64,000 nt of DNA. It comes from Opitutia bacterium (GTDB taxonomy: Bacteria; Verrucomicrobiota; Verrucomicrobiia; Opitutales; UBA953). Positions 45,607-55,227 of the stretch are shown piece after piece (positions within the stretch are counted from its first letter, which is position 1; every line of letters begins with the position of its first letter). A program made the translations under genes and the position numbers. A model generated the notes under the pieces. The model saw only the letters and a program-made list of their open reading frames with translations, was not told the DNA's origin and made no database searches. The stretch lies in contig CANCLQ010000001.1 of assembly GCA_947378845.1 (NCBI GenBank), positions 86,461 to 150,460 on the forward strand, given 5' to 3'.

Positions 45607-46362
45607 ATGCCATCATCGCCCATCCTAGTAAGTCGCAACATGAGCGTTGGCTATAATGCTAAGCCAGTGATGAGTCAGATTAATCTATCACTTGAAGCAG
45701 GGAAAATTCTGGCGATTGTTGGACCAAGCGGCTGTGGAAAAAGTACACTCATGCGTGTGCTTGGTGGACTAGACGAGCCGCTGTCCGGACAATGTGAGCT
45801 GCTTGGTGTCAGTGTAGCCGATGCCAGTTCGCGTGAACGTGAAGCCGTGCTGCGACGTTCAGGTTTCTTATTTCAAGGATCCGCACTCTTCTCGTCCCTC
45901 ACCCTTCGCGAAAACATCGAAATGCCTATGCGCGAATTTCTGGGCACAAGCGCCGCCCAAATTCGCCAACTCGCTGAATACAAATTAGCGCTAGTCGGAC
46001 TCGCGGAGGCTATGGATAAATTACCCTCCGAAGTGAGCGGTGGTATGGCTAAGCGTGCTGGCATTGCACGTGCTATGGCTCTCGACCCAGAAATCATCTT
46101 TCTCGACGAACCCAGTGCAGGCCTTGATCCGATTAGCTCTGCACGACTCGACGAACTCATTCTCAAAGTGCGTGAATCCTTTGGTACCACCATCGTTCTG
46201 GTTAGCCATGAGGTTCCCAGCATCTTGCGAACAGCCGACTTCTGCGTTTACCTCGACTCCGACACGGACACGATGGGCGCCTACGGTCCACCCAAGGACT
46301 TCCTGCTCGCGGGCTCCCACCCGAAAGCACACTCCTTCTTCAGCCAAAATAAAATTTCCTAA
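45607..46362 (+). CDS. mlaF: MlaF-type ABC transporter ATP-binding protein
   Basis: 251 residues. Walker A is VGPSGCGKST, the Q-loop is LFQGSALF, the signature is VSGGMAKRAGIARA, Walker B is IIFLDEPSAGLD and the switch is LVSHE. The SGGMAKRAGIARA form of the signature and FQGSALFSSL are typical of MlaF rather than other importers. It powers phospholipid traffic with the mlaE permease. It lies between mlaE and mlaD with 1 and 2 bases of spacing. Confidence 0.95.
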   Translation: MPSSPILVSRNMSVGYNAKPVMSQINLSLEAGKILAIVGPSGCGKSTLMRVLGGLDEPLSGQCELLGVSVADASSREREAVLRRSGFLFQGSALFSSLTLRENIEMPMREFLGTSAAQIRQLAEYKLALVGLAEAMDKLPSEVSGGMAKRAGIARAMALDPEIIFLDEPSAGLDPISSARLDELILKVRESFGTTIVLVSHEVPSILRTADFCVYLDSDTDTMGAYGPPKDFLLAGSHPKAHSFFSQNKIS

Positions 46363-46364
46363 AC

Positions 46365-47387
46365 ATGCGTCGCACCGCCAATAAATCACTCATCGGCGCC
46401 TTTGTGGTTGGAGGGATTATTCTTTTTATCGCTGCGTTTGTACTTCTTGGTGCTGGTTCATTTTCTGGAGTTAAACCGAACGCGCTGGCTTACTTTCAAG
46501 ATTCGGTAAGCGGACTCGATATTGGTGCGCCCGTAAAGTTCAGAGGCGTCACCATTGGCAAAGTCTCTCAAGTGCTTTTGCGCACCGCCAATCAATCACC
46601 TTCCGATTACTCCATTCCAGTCGTAATGGAATTCACCCCCGACTTACTGACACGTCGCGGACTGGACCAAGCATTGATCGATAAATCCGGCCTACGCATC
46701 TCGATTGAAAAAGGTCTACGCGCTAAACTACAGCAACAGTCCGTCATCACGGGCGTCCTCTACGTTGAACTCGATTACTTCCCCGACACACCATACAAAC
46801 TTCATGATACCCGCGGAGAGCAGCCCGAAATCCCTACTCTACCGTCGAACCTCGGTGCGCTGACCAAGGCGGTTTCACAGACCCTGGAGCAACTTAGTCG
46901 CGTAGACTTCGTCAGCATCACTAAGAAAGTTGATTCCATTCTTACACGCATTGATCAGGGTGCGTCACAGATAGAATTCGCAAAGATTAATAATAATTTA
47001 GTTAAAGCCTCGGATAATATCGCCCGTATTACCAGTGACCCTGCAATCAACAAGGCCATCGCTGATTTCTCTGCAGCTATGCAATCGGTTGATGAATTAG
47101 TTAAACGTTTTAACTCCAAAGTGGATCCAGTGGCCGAAGACATCCAATCAATGGCCACATCGGGACGCAAGGCACTCGATCGACTCAATGAAGCCGCAGA
47201 AAACGTCCGTGCGCTTACCAAGGCCGGCTCACCCACGCGCCGCGAACTGGATGCCGCACTCGCTGATATTTCAGAAGCCGCTGCAGGCATTCGCTCATTG
47301 GCAGACTTCTTAGAACGTAACCCGGAGACGATCATTCAAGGTCGTAGCTCCAAAGAAGAAACGAAAACAGAAAAGTCGAACCCATGA
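46365..47387 (+). CDS. mlaD: MlaD-type MCE domain protein
   Basis: 340 residues. One N-terminal membrane helix (about 10-32) is followed by the MCE domain: YFQDSVSGLDIGAPVKFRGVTIGKV (quoted in part as GLDIGAPVKFRGVTIGKV) and the LRISIEKGLRAKLQQQSVITG block. The rest is long helical coiled coil. It is the substrate-binding periplasmic subunit that joins the MlaE permease in the inner membrane. The C-terminal tail is Ser/Lys/Glu-rich. Its stop overlaps the lipoprotein gene start by 4 bases. Confidence 0.94.
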   Translation: MRRTANKSLIGAFVVGGIILFIAAFVLLGAGSFSGVKPNALAYFQDSVSGLDIGAPVKFRGVTIGKVSQVLLRTANQSPSDYSIPVVMEFTPDLLTRRGLDQALIDKSGLRISIEKGLRAKLQQQSVITGVLYVELDYFPDTPYKLHDTRGEQPEIPTLPSNLGALTKAVSQTLEQLSRVDFVSITKKVDSILTRIDQGASQIEFAKINNNLVKASDNIARITSDPAINKAIADFSAAMQSVDELVKRFNSKVDPVAEDIQSMATSGRKALDRLNEAAENVRALTKAGSPTRRELDAALADISEAAAGIRSLADFLERNPETIIQGRSSKEETKTEKSNP

Positions 47388-47959
47388 GAAATATTATTTA
47401 TACTCTCAGCCTTTCGTTACTCTTATCAGGCTGTATTGTTTTTGATAAGAAAAGCACCGCTGTCACTTTTCACCAATTCAACATTCCGACCGTCGCACCA
47501 ACAAAGGACTCGCCCACGATCTTCATTCCGCGCGTACAAGTTCCAGCTGCCGTTCGCCGTCCAACGCTCGTCATTAGCGATAGCAGCGGGAAAACTGTTA
47601 TCGATGACTCACAGCGCTGGGTTTATAGCCTCGATCGAGCAATGAGTGATGTTATCGGCCACCACCTAACACAAATTACTGGCCTGCCCTACAGCACACA
47701 GGCACCATCTGAAAAGCACCTCGTTCTATTGGTCGAGGTATTGCAGTTTGGCGTGAACGACAATGCCACCATTCTACAAATCAACTATCATGTTGAAACG
47801 TCAACTGGTGAAACCCTGACTCAGGGCCAAGGCATCTGGCGGGGCAAACGAGCGCAGTCCGCAAAAGAATTCGTAGATTTACAGTCTAATAATTTAAGTG
47901 CTGCCTCCGCCGAAATCAGCCAAGCCCTTCTTCCCATTCTATCTAAACTTTCGCAATGA
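47384..47959 (+). CDS. ABC transport auxiliary lipoprotein (PqiC/LptE-like)
   Basis: 191 residues with a signal peptide and lipobox LSGC (C17), so it is a lipoprotein. The region QFNIPTVAPT, PAAVRRPTLVI and DDSQRWVYSLDRAMSDVI matches the ABC_trans_aux family (PqiC-like), where YxY...W motifs bind lipid transport partners at the outer membrane. It overlaps mlaD and the DUF5069 gene by 4 bases each. It probably helps the MCE system hand phospholipids to the outer membrane. Confidence 0.82.
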   Translation: MRNIIYTLSLSLLLSGCIVFDKKSTAVTFHQFNIPTVAPTKDSPTIFIPRVQVPAAVRRPTLVISDSSGKTVIDDSQRWVYSLDRAMSDVIGHHLTQITGLPYSTQAPSEKHLVLLVEVLQFGVNDNATILQINYHVETSTGETLTQGQGIWRGKRAQSAKEFVDLQSNNLSAASAEISQALLPILSKLSQ

Positions 47960-48429
47960 GCGACAACCCAACCCACAAACCGAACGGCTTCAGCGAAGCC
48001 ACGGGTGAGATTTGCTACGACCTTCCGTCAGCATACATTCCGCATCCCGCCACTGGACTTTTGCACCTGCCGAGATTCATCGGGAAAATCCGTAAACACT
48101 TAAGTGGTCAGCTACCCAAATCATACCAGCGTAACTTCTGTAAAGGCTTTGACCGCTTCCTGTGTCTTCACCTTGGCGTCGACCCCGAGCAAGTTATCCA
48201 ATGCGTCAAGGATGCCACCAGCGAGGCCGACTTAGATGCCCGTCTGCTCAAGCTCCTTCCGGCTGACCTTCGAGTCCACGTCTGGAATCGCGAATTAGTC
48301 CAAAAAGGCATGAGCGAGATGGGTCGTGAGGCACTAAATGATGCGAAACGCAAAATGGGCGCACTGGATCGTACAGATGTCCTTTCCTTTGCCGACATGA
48401 TTGACTTTGATGAAGGCCGAATCCTGTGA
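47956..48429 (+). CDS. DUF5069 domain protein
   Basis: 157 residues. The pattern YDLPSAYIPHPATGLLHLPRFIGKIR, LCLHLGVDPEQV and DVLSFADMIDFDEGRI (in parts) matches my memory of the DUF5069 family. It has no signal peptide, membrane helix or catalytic motif, so a cytoplasmic role of unknown kind. It overlaps the lipoprotein gene before it and the methyltransferase gene after it by 4 bases (ATGA-type), which ties it tightly to the Mla operon in translation. That linkage need not mean a shared function. Confidence 0.75.
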   Translation: MSDNPTHKPNGFSEATGEICYDLPSAYIPHPATGLLHLPRFIGKIRKHLSGQLPKSYQRNFCKGFDRFLCLHLGVDPEQVIQCVKDATSEADLDARLLKLLPADLRVHVWNRELVQKGMSEMGREALNDAKRKMGALDRTDVLSFADMIDFDEGRIL

Positions 48430-49253
48430 GCCTCTCCGACGCCAACCCCAATCGACTTGTCCTACGCGGACTCGAAGCCGTCCTGGCTTGCATCGAACAA
48501 CACCCTAAATCGCTTAGGGAGATTCATGCGACACCAGCCTTCGTGGCAGCATTGTCACCGCACATCATTAAGCTCGAAGCCTTAGGGGTAAAATTTCGCA
48601 CCTCCTCCGTTGATGACCTTTCACACTTTGCGGAAGCACATTGCGAAGATGTTTGTGCTTTAACTTTTCGACCCGACCCAGGACACGTGCGCGTTTCAGA
48701 TTTCAGCGAGTGGCGCGAAAATCATGAAACAGTTGTGATTGCCGATCGCATCACCCGCCCCGCCGACCTCGCCGCCATCGCACGTGCCATGAGTGCATTT
48801 GGCGTACAACGCCTCTTACTGTCTTCGACCACCACTCAACTCACTTTCAATCCAGAAGTCTGGCAGCTTGCAGGCGGAGCCATGGAACACGTTCGAATCA
48901 TGCACGCTGCTGCCCTTGGTGGTCTACTTAAACTCGTAAAAGAAAAATGCTGTGTCGTCGGCCTCTCACCAGGAGTTGGACGAAAAATCGATCTAGGCAC
49001 ACCCGTTCGCGTACCCGGTCGACACCTGGCACTCCTTTTATCTGGTACAGAAATCGACGCCGACCTCTTACCACGCATTGAGCACTGTTACCGCTTTCCA
49101 GGCCTAACCACACGTCCAGCACTGGACCTGGCCTCCGCCGCCCCTATTGGCATTGCCTGGATTGCATCGACGCCCAAGCCCCGGGTTGATGGATTTCTCG
49201 CTCGCAAACGGGCACGTCACGCAAAATCTGACGACACTACCCCCAACGTCTAA
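48426..49253 (+). CDS. SpoU/TrmH-like RNA methyltransferase (divergent)
   Basis: 275 residues. The N-terminal half has a substrate-binding-like part, and the C-terminal half shows the SPOUT fold: VIADRITRPADLAAIARAMSAFGVQRLLLSS (in part ADLAAIARAMSAFG), then LLLSGTEIDADLL and FPGLTTRPALDLASAA. The usual IPM...SLNVS motif is altered to LTTRPALDLASA, and NxGAI-like asparagine is RPADLAAI, so catalytic capacity is uncertain. Such enzymes 2'-O-methylate rRNA or tRNA. The GTG-type start overlaps DUF5069 by 4 bases and it appears to be the last gene of the operon. Confidence 0.75.
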   Translation: MSLSDANPNRLVLRGLEAVLACIEQHPKSLREIHATPAFVAALSPHIIKLEALGVKFRTSSVDDLSHFAEAHCEDVCALTFRPDPGHVRVSDFSEWRENHETVVIADRITRPADLAAIARAMSAFGVQRLLLSSTTTQLTFNPEVWQLAGGAMEHVRIMHAAALGGLLKLVKEKCCVVGLSPGVGRKIDLGTPVRVPGRHLALLLSGTEIDADLLPRIEHCYRFPGLTTRPALDLASAAPIGIAWIASTPKPRVDGFLARKRARHAKSDDTTPNV

Positions 49254-49263
49254 TTTTTAATTA
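49251..49263 (+). promoter_or_regulatory. Candidate -10 box before the unknown gene at 49263
   Basis: TAATTT at 49251-49256 (its TAA is also the upstream stop) lies 6 bases before the ATG at 49263. CTGACG at 49228-49233 sits 17 bases further upstream, a 4-of-6 match to a -35 box. No Shine-Dalgarno sequence is present. Confidence 0.35.
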
Positions 49264-50069
49264 TGTCACAACCTGAATCTAACGCGGAAGAAAACGTCAT
49301 CTCCCTTCAGAATATAAATCGTAATTTTCTGACAGCACTGCAACGCCAGTACGATATGCTCGCTTTCACATTGGCAGGCATTCGCACCGCTGACCCTAAA
49401 GCGTACGAATACTTCTCGAGCGTATCACGTGTTATGCCAGCACCTGCAGTCCACCTGCCGCACGATCAAATGGTAGCCTACTCTCGCGGGCTGCTCTTAC
49501 GCACGAGCATGAATGACTTGTTGGCATTATCATCCGAGTGCCTGAATCAATGTCACCTCCTTTGCTTACTCATTAAAACTCGAGGACGTAATACTACAAC
49601 CAGCACTCCTGACAGCGATCGTCTCGTTGGAGAAAAACATACCCAGTTCTCACACATGAATTTACAAGAGAAGTTTAATGCCATGGAAGAGACGTTTGAT
49701 ATCATCAGTGACCTCGAAGACAGCATCTTCAGCATAGCTGCAGCCTTGCGCGTACTCGTCCGCGGCGGGCTGGTAACTAACGATGACATTTCACCCGACG
49801 GTTCACTAACGCTCGAATTTAAGTCGATTAAAGAAATCGATACCCCAGCCGTCACACCCAGCGCCGAAGGCATCACTAAAAATACTGAAGCCACTCCTGC
49901 TAAAGCTACGAAGCTTGCCGACAGTTACCGCACCTTCAAGCCAGGCGAGGTACTCGAATTAACCGACGAAGAATTACTCGGTTTAAATATCACCGTTGCT
50001 AAATTCTTTGATGGTCTATTTCGCTCGATTGATGCCTATGGTCGCGAACAATTAGGTGATAAAGCATAG
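49263..50069 (+). CDS. Hypothetical protein, helical, possibly coiled coil
   Basis: 268 residues with no family I recognise. It lacks a signal peptide and membrane helix. Long stretches are amphipathic and helical (QNINRNFLTALQRQYDML, MNLQEKFNAMEETFDIISDLEDSIF). C-terminal features are TPAKATKLADSYRTF and ELTDEELLGLNITVAKFFDGLFRSID. The middle has several Cys residues in ECLNQCHLLCLL. It lies 9 bases after the methyltransferase gene and 8 before an MFS gene. The absence of homology in my memory suggests a lineage-specific protein. Confidence 0.55.
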   Translation: MSQPESNAEENVISLQNINRNFLTALQRQYDMLAFTLAGIRTADPKAYEYFSSVSRVMPAPAVHLPHDQMVAYSRGLLLRTSMNDLLALSSECLNQCHLLCLLIKTRGRNTTTSTPDSDRLVGEKHTQFSHMNLQEKFNAMEETFDIISDLEDSIFSIAAALRVLVRGGLVTNDDISPDGSLTLEFKSIKEIDTPAVTPSAEGITKNTEATPAKATKLADSYRTFKPGEVLELTDEELLGLNITVAKFFDGLFRSIDAYGREQLGDKA

Positions 50070-50077
50070 ATTAAGCT

Positions 50078-51358
50078 ATGCGTGAAGGGGTAATTCAAAA
50101 CCACACCGAGCGCAAAGTATGGCTCTGGGTGTTTGCCGGATTTCTCTTTCAAACGATTCCCGCTGCCATCCGCGATGAGGCACTACCCGTAGCCCTCAAG
50201 AATGCGGGCGTTACCAATCACGCTATCACTCGTACCGTCAGCCTTCTCGGCTTCATTGTAGCACTCAAAATTTTCTGGGCACCCGTCCTCACTCTCTGGG
50301 GTCGAACACGTGCATCGATCATCATCTTCCAAACGGCTATCGTAAGCCTGCTCTTTAGTTTAGCATACTTCATTTCGCCCTCAGACTATAGCACGATAGC
50401 CATCGCCAGTACCCTCGCCCTGCTCAGCCTATGCTCTGCAGCGCACGACTTCCTCCTCGATGGATATTATGTATCGTCATTGAGCGATACTCAACGCGCC
50501 AAGCATTCTGGCTTACTCAGTTTTTCATCGAAACTCGGTCAAGTACTTGCTGGCCCAGGCGTCATCTGGCTAGCGGGTTATGCACTCACCAGAAATCAGC
50601 CCATCAACCTAGCGTGGAGTATGTCGCTCACCCTAGCGGCGATTATTACACTGATCGTCTGTGGCCTCATGGTTTACGGATTCAAACCTGAGCCGATTGA
50701 AACCTCCAACCCTTCGTCATCAAGGCAAACCCTGTCCGAAATCGTCTCGTCTCTCTCTGATCTTCTTCGCGACCAGCGCACACCAGCATTGGTTGGTCTC
50801 ATTCTTTTTTATCGCTTAAGCGAAGTTCACCTCATTCGAATCGTTCCACTCTTCTCGCTCGATAGCCACATTCATGGCGGACTTGAATTAAACAATGAAC
50901 AATACGCCGGAATGCGACTCGCAACTGCAATCCTCGGCCTCGCGATAGGAGGCATCATAGCATCATGGATTATCTCTAAACGCGGTTTAGCAAAATCCAT
51001 CATGCCCTTAGGCGTAAGTATGCACCTCCCTCTTCTAGCGGTCACTTGGCTTTCGTTCTATCCCAATCAAAACCTAGCCACGATTGGTGGTATTTTTCTT
51101 ATCGAATACATCGCCTTTGGTGCCGGCATTTGCGCTCTACTTCTCGCAATGATGCAAGTCGCCAACGGAAAACACGCCGCCGTTCGTTATGCATTACTTT
51201 CCACTATCGCTGTTTTATCCGTTTACATTCCCGGACTGTGGGCGGGCTCCTTAAGCGATCAACTGGGTTACCCTAAGTATTTTATCTTTACCCTGTTTCT
51301 AGCGATTCCTGGACTGATCTCCGCTTACATCGCTCAAGAGAAATTAAAAGTTAATTAG
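50078..51358 (+). CDS. MFS transporter, PAT/AmpG-like
   Basis: 426 residues with about 12 membrane helices. The N-terminus RKVWLWVFAGFLFQTIPAAIRDEALPVALKNAG (in part FLFQTIPAAIRDEALPV) and the SDTQRAKHSGLLSFSSKLG loop between helices are typical of the peptide/acetyl-CoA (PAT) and AmpG group. It may import muropeptides or similar, but the substrate is not readable. TAGATT at 50067-50072 lies 5 bases before the ATG. It overlaps the M16 peptidase gene by 8 bases at the 3' end. Confidence 0.8.
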   Translation: MREGVIQNHTERKVWLWVFAGFLFQTIPAAIRDEALPVALKNAGVTNHAITRTVSLLGFIVALKIFWAPVLTLWGRTRASIIIFQTAIVSLLFSLAYFISPSDYSTIAIASTLALLSLCSAAHDFLLDGYYVSSLSDTQRAKHSGLLSFSSKLGQVLAGPGVIWLAGYALTRNQPINLAWSMSLTLAAIITLIVCGLMVYGFKPEPIETSNPSSSRQTLSEIVSSLSDLLRDQRTPALVGLILFYRLSEVHLIRIVPLFSLDSHIHGGLELNNEQYAGMRLATAILGLAIGGIIASWIISKRGLAKSIMPLGVSMHLPLLAVTWLSFYPNQNLATIGGIFLIEYIAFGAGICALLLAMMQVANGKHAAVRYALLSTIAVLSVYIPGLWAGSLSDQLGYPKYFIFTLFLAIPGLISAYIAQEKLKVN

Positions 51359-53909
51359 CCTTCTTCGGAGTCACGATGAGCTCCTGAGCAAACTTTGGGT
51401 TCAGGTATTGCATCACATATGCCTGCACTTCTTTGGCGTTCGTTAGATTCATTCGACGCTCCCATTCGGTATCAAAATTCGCACCCATACCGACTAACTC
51501 ACGCGCAATAGCCCCCTGCATGCGGTTTCCTGCAGATTGTCGACCCTGCCGACGTGCGACGCGCATACGACGCTTAGCATCGTCGATTTCACTCGGTTTA
51601 AATTCACCTCGTCGCAAACGTTCGAGCTCAGCCTTCATCTCGACCACCACCTGCTCTGCCGTTTCGGTAGCCGTTCCTGCATAAAGGTAAAACATTCCCA
51701 TGTCTTTTGTTTCGACGCGGGTGGCGCCGACAAAATAGGCCAAGCCTTTCTGTTCCCGCACGCGATGGAATAGTCCGCTAGCCATACCGCTTAACAATTC
51801 CTCAACAATATTAGCGGCTGTCACCATCTCAGTGCCAAAGCCGCAATGTGGAAACGCGATGCAAACGACCGCCTGTTCGCCCGTCGCTTCCATTTTCCTT
51901 CTTTCAGCTGACTTAGGTTTGTGCTGAATCAGTACACTCGAGTCAAAAATTTGCTTAGGTAGAGTTGCAAAATTCTTATTAACGAAATCCATCACGGTTT
52001 TGCGGTCAAAATTACCGCTAATCCCGATGACCATATTATCTGGTACAATTAATCGACGATGGAGTGCGGCGATATCTGAAACAGATAATGCTGCCAAGGT
52101 TTCGGGCGTGCCCATCGGATCAATTGAAAGCGGGTGATCACCGAAAAATTGTTCTAATAGTTTAATCCGGGCTTTTTCAACAATATCATCCAGCGACTCA
52201 CGACAGCCAGTCAAAGCTGCTGCACGTTCCTGCGTAAAACAGTCAGGTAATAATTTGGGACATAAAACCCCGTTCTTAACCAATTCAGCAATTGTCTCGA
52301 AATCTGAACTCAGAGCCTCGCCCCATAATCCGCAGGTCAGTTGAGTGCTGATATCATTAAAGGTCGCTCCTATCCGGTCCACCACCTCGGCCACCTCTTG
52401 GCGAGTGTGCTTAATCGTATCGCGGGCAAAGAGCGTCGAGAGCAAGCCTGTGGCACCTCGCTTATTCATGGGTTCATAGGCCGAACCCGCCTCAACGAAA
52501 ACACCGAAGCCAACTTTTGGTATAGAATCATCCGACTGTAAAATCACACGTATTCCATTCTCCAGTCGAACGACTTCAAAGGTTTCAGATTGCGACTTAA
52601 CGGCAAGCTTCTCGTCCGCGATCACGGCTTTCTTGCCATGCATCCGCGCGAGTGTCACAGCATTCGGCTTCAACCATTCACGAGCTACTTTAGTTAAATC
52701 ATCCGGATTAACTTTTGCTAATTGCTCAACGCTTCGCATGGGCCAACCGATGTCATGACCTACACATGCTGCATACCCAAAGCGACTCGTTGCTGCATGG
52801 ATGCTCTTCTGGCCGTTAATCATCGCGACGACGTTTTGCCGACGGATCTTTTCAAATTGTGCAGTGGTTACACCTTTTTGGAGTAAGTCATCGATGACCT
52901 CCAGAGTTGCGACTTCAACCTGTGCAGCATCCACAGCGTCATTCCCAATCCAACCAAGCCACGCGACGCCAATATCCGAGAGTCCCATTGATTGTGCATC
53001 TATAGAATCCACCAAGCGTCGTTTCTCTCTTAATTCATCCCACAACCGCGAACTATTACCACTACCCAAGACGCCGAGAAATAGATCCAATTCCATTCGA
53101 TGCTTAGCGAAGAATCCTGGAATGCGCCAAGCAACCACGCCTTTGGTCGTAGCCACATCGCGCGATAAATCTACCCGACGCACACCACCTTGAGGTGGCT
53201 CAAATGCGGGAACATGCTCAAGGACAGGTCGACGTTGAAAGCGCCCAAACCATCGTTCTGCGGAGGCGATAACAGCTTCTGCCTCCATCGAACCGCCAAT
53301 TGATAAGACGACATTACTCGGTGCATAACGCCCAGCATGGTAAGCACGAAGATCATCCGGCGAAATGCGTACAAATAATTCTTTGTGTCCGATAATTGGG
53401 TGGCGCATCGGGTGACTACGAAACGTCTCCAATAGAACATTTTCCGCCAGGATACTGTCATGCTCATCATCACGCATTGCAATTTCACGCAGAATAACCT
53501 CCCGCTCCATCTTCGCATCGGCATCTGTAATCAACGGATCAAAAATCATTTCCGAAATAGCCTCCATCGCCGTCTCAAATCCTTCGGCTGGGGCATCGAC
53601 ATAATAAACCGTACGATCAAAAGTGGTGTAGGCGTTCGAATTTCCACCTGAGCGGTGAATCGATTCCGTGAGTTCACGATTGGTAAATCTTCCGGTGCCC
53701 TTGAATACCATATGCTCTAAGTAATGCGAAATACCTGAACCCTCCCACTTACCTTCATGTGCACTACCCGTTCGAACCCAGGCCTGCACAGTACATAATC
53801 CGATACCAGGTCGTTGCGTGTAGAGCACCTCGAGACCATTCGCCAAAACCCATCTCACTGGGGCAGATCCAGCAATTTGTTTAAAACTCAAACCTTCAAG
53901 GTGCGACAT
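51351..53909 (-). CDS. M16 family zinc metallopeptidase with two M16 halves
   Basis: 852 residues. The N-terminal half has the inverted zinc motif HYLEH (H62, E65, H66 from this ATG) in SGISHYLEHMVFKGT and the downstream EREVILREI helix with its metal-ligand glutamate. A second M16 domain follows (from about residue 430, FEVVRLENGIRVIL) without HxxEH, and it carries the GLAYFVGATR substrate-binding block. This is the arrangement of fused processing-peptidase-like or PqqL-like enzymes. No signal peptide is visible. The ATG at 53909 was chosen over the upstream TTG; TACCTT lies 5 bases before it. Confidence 0.9.
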   Translation of the reverse strand: MSHLEGLSFKQIAGSAPVRWVLANGLEVLYTQRPGIGLCTVQAWVRTGSAHEGKWEGSGISHYLEHMVFKGTGRFTNRELTESIHRSGGNSNAYTTFDRTVYYVDAPAEGFETAMEAISEMIFDPLITDADAKMEREVILREIAMRDDEHDSILAENVLLETFRSHPMRHPIIGHKELFVRISPDDLRAYHAGRYAPSNVVLSIGGSMEAEAVIASAERWFGRFQRRPVLEHVPAFEPPQGGVRRVDLSRDVATTKGVVAWRIPGFFAKHRMELDLFLGVLGSGNSSRLWDELREKRRLVDSIDAQSMGLSDIGVAWLGWIGNDAVDAAQVEVATLEVIDDLLQKGVTTAQFEKIRRQNVVAMINGQKSIHAATSRFGYAACVGHDIGWPMRSVEQLAKVNPDDLTKVAREWLKPNAVTLARMHGKKAVIADEKLAVKSQSETFEVVRLENGIRVILQSDDSIPKVGFGVFVEAGSAYEPMNKRGATGLLSTLFARDTIKHTRQEVAEVVDRIGATFNDISTQLTCGLWGEALSSDFETIAELVKNGVLCPKLLPDCFTQERAAALTGCRESLDDIVEKARIKLLEQFFGDHPLSIDPMGTPETLAALSVSDIAALHRRLIVPDNMVIGISGNFDRKTVMDFVNKNFATLPKQIFDSSVLIQHKPKSAERRKMEATGEQAVVCIAFPHCGFGTEMVTAANIVEELLSGMASGLFHRVREQKGLAYFVGATRVETKDMGMFYLYAGTATETAEQVVVEMKAELERLRRGEFKPSEIDDAKRRMRVARRQGRQSAGNRMQGAIARELVGMGANFDTEWERRMNLTNAKEVQAYVMQYLNPKFAQELIVTPKKAN

Positions 53910-54064
53910 GCCCAAAGGTATGCCCCCTCAATACAAATGGTGCAAGTGTGAGCGTGAATAAATCGTCTGAATCTCGATAAAATAAGACGTATCAATAGCC
54001 CGATAATGCCATTGAATAAACGCCTAACCCTCGGTATCTACCCTTCTGCTTTAGTCTCCCCCTT

Positions 54065-54078
54065 TATTTTTTAATACA
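54065..54078 (+). promoter_or_regulatory. Candidate -10 box for a leaderless prfB transcript
   Basis: TATTTT at 54065-54070 lies exactly 7 bases before the prfB ATG at 54078, as at topB, sucA and the DsbD-like gene. No Shine-Dalgarno is present and no good -35 is seen. Confidence 0.35.
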
Positions 54079-55223
54079 TGTATATTCAGCCTGAAATCCG
54101 TAGCCAACTTGAAGAGGTCGAACGACGCTCCGGACACCTATGGAAGTTTCTCGATGTGACCGGCAAGCAGGCTCAAATCGCACAACTCGAAAATCAAATG
54201 ACAGCGGCCAATTTCTGGGACAGCCAGAAGTCTGCCCAGAAGGTGATTTCAGAATGTAACACCTACAAAAATATCGTCGCACCACAAATTGCATTTCGTC
54301 GCAAACTCGAGGACGCCAAAACACTGGCCGAAATTATAACCGAATCTCCTGACGGCACGGCCGATGCAGAAATGGAAGAATTAAAGAAAGTCGCTGCCGA
54401 CCTCGTCCTTGAAGTAGCTGATCTCGAAATCGCCTCCTTCCTTTCTGGTACGCATGATAAATCCAACGCTATCGTAACAGTCAAAGCGGGTGCCGGTGGC
54501 ACAGAGTCGAACGATTGGGCCGACATTCTATTTCGCATGTATACCCGCTGGGCTGAACGTCGTGGCTTTAAAGTCGAAGTTGAAGATGTTGCAGAAGGCG
54601 ATGGTGCTGGCATCAGTCAAGCGACTTTCCGTATCGAAGGTCCGAATGCCTACGGTTACATCAAGGCGGAGCGTGGAGTGCATCGCCTGGTACGTATCTC
54701 GCCCTTCGATGCTAACGCACGTCGTCACACTTCATTTGCTTCGGTCGATGTTGTAGCGGAAATCGATGATGACATTGATATCGAAATCAATGAAGCCGAT
54801 CTTCGTGTCGACGTTTACCGCTCAAGCGGCAAAGGCGGACAACACGTTAATAAAACAGAATCCGCCGTACGACTTACCCACATTCCAACCGGTCTAGTCG
54901 TGGCCTGCCAACGCGAACGTTCACAGGTTAAAAACCGTGCCCTCGCAATGAAGATTCTTCGTGCGCGTATTTACGAAAAAGCCATCGACGACAAACGTAC
55001 TGAAATGGAGAAGTATTACGGTGAAAAGGGCGACATTGGCTGGGGTAATCAAATCCGCTCCTACGTCTTTCAACCCTACCAAATGGTCAAAGATTTGCGT
55101 ACGGGTGTGGAGACCGGTAATATTCAAGCCGTCATGGATGGCGACATTGATGCATTCATCAACGGCTGGCTCCGCGCGGGCGGACCGCGCACACGAAATA
55201 AAGATATAAAAATCGAGGACTAA
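54078..55223 (+). CDS. prfB: Peptide chain release factor 2, without programmed frameshift
   Basis: 381 residues. The stop-codon recognition tripeptide SPF is at 208-210 ([14 protein letters not shown]) and the catalytic GGQ at 253-255 ([18 protein letters not shown]). SPF rather than PxT marks RF2, which reads UGA and UAA. At codons 24-27 the sequence reads TTT CTC GAT GTG in one frame: the Leu-Asp pair where most bacteria place the CUU-UGA frameshift site is here continuous, so the self-regulating frameshift is absent. The anti-Shine-Dalgarno AGGGGG before it is also missing. Confidence 0.96.
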   Translation: MYIQPEIRSQLEEVERRSGHLWKFLDVTGKQAQIAQLENQMTAANFWDSQKSAQKVISECNTYKNIVAPQIAFRRKLEDAKTLAEIITESPDGTADAEMEELKKVAADLVLEVADLEIASFLSGTHDKSNAIVTVKAGAGGTESNDWADILFRMYTRWAERRGFKVEVEDVAEGDGAGISQATFRIEGPNAYGYIKAERGVHRLVRISPFDANARRHTSFASVDVVAEIDDDIDIEINEADLRVDVYRSSGKGGQHVNKTESAVRLTHIPTGLVVACQRERSQVKNRALAMKILRARIYEKAIDDKRTEMEKYYGEKGDIGWGNQIRSYVFQPYQMVKDLRTGVETGNIQAVMDGDIDAFINGWLRAGGPRTRNKDIKIED

Positions 55224-55227
55224 GAAA

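Noticed and set aside
53910..54077. tRNA or other RNA gene before prfB
   Set aside because: No cloverleaf or T-loop GTTCGA-type sequence is present in this AT-rich region; only the -10 candidate was kept.
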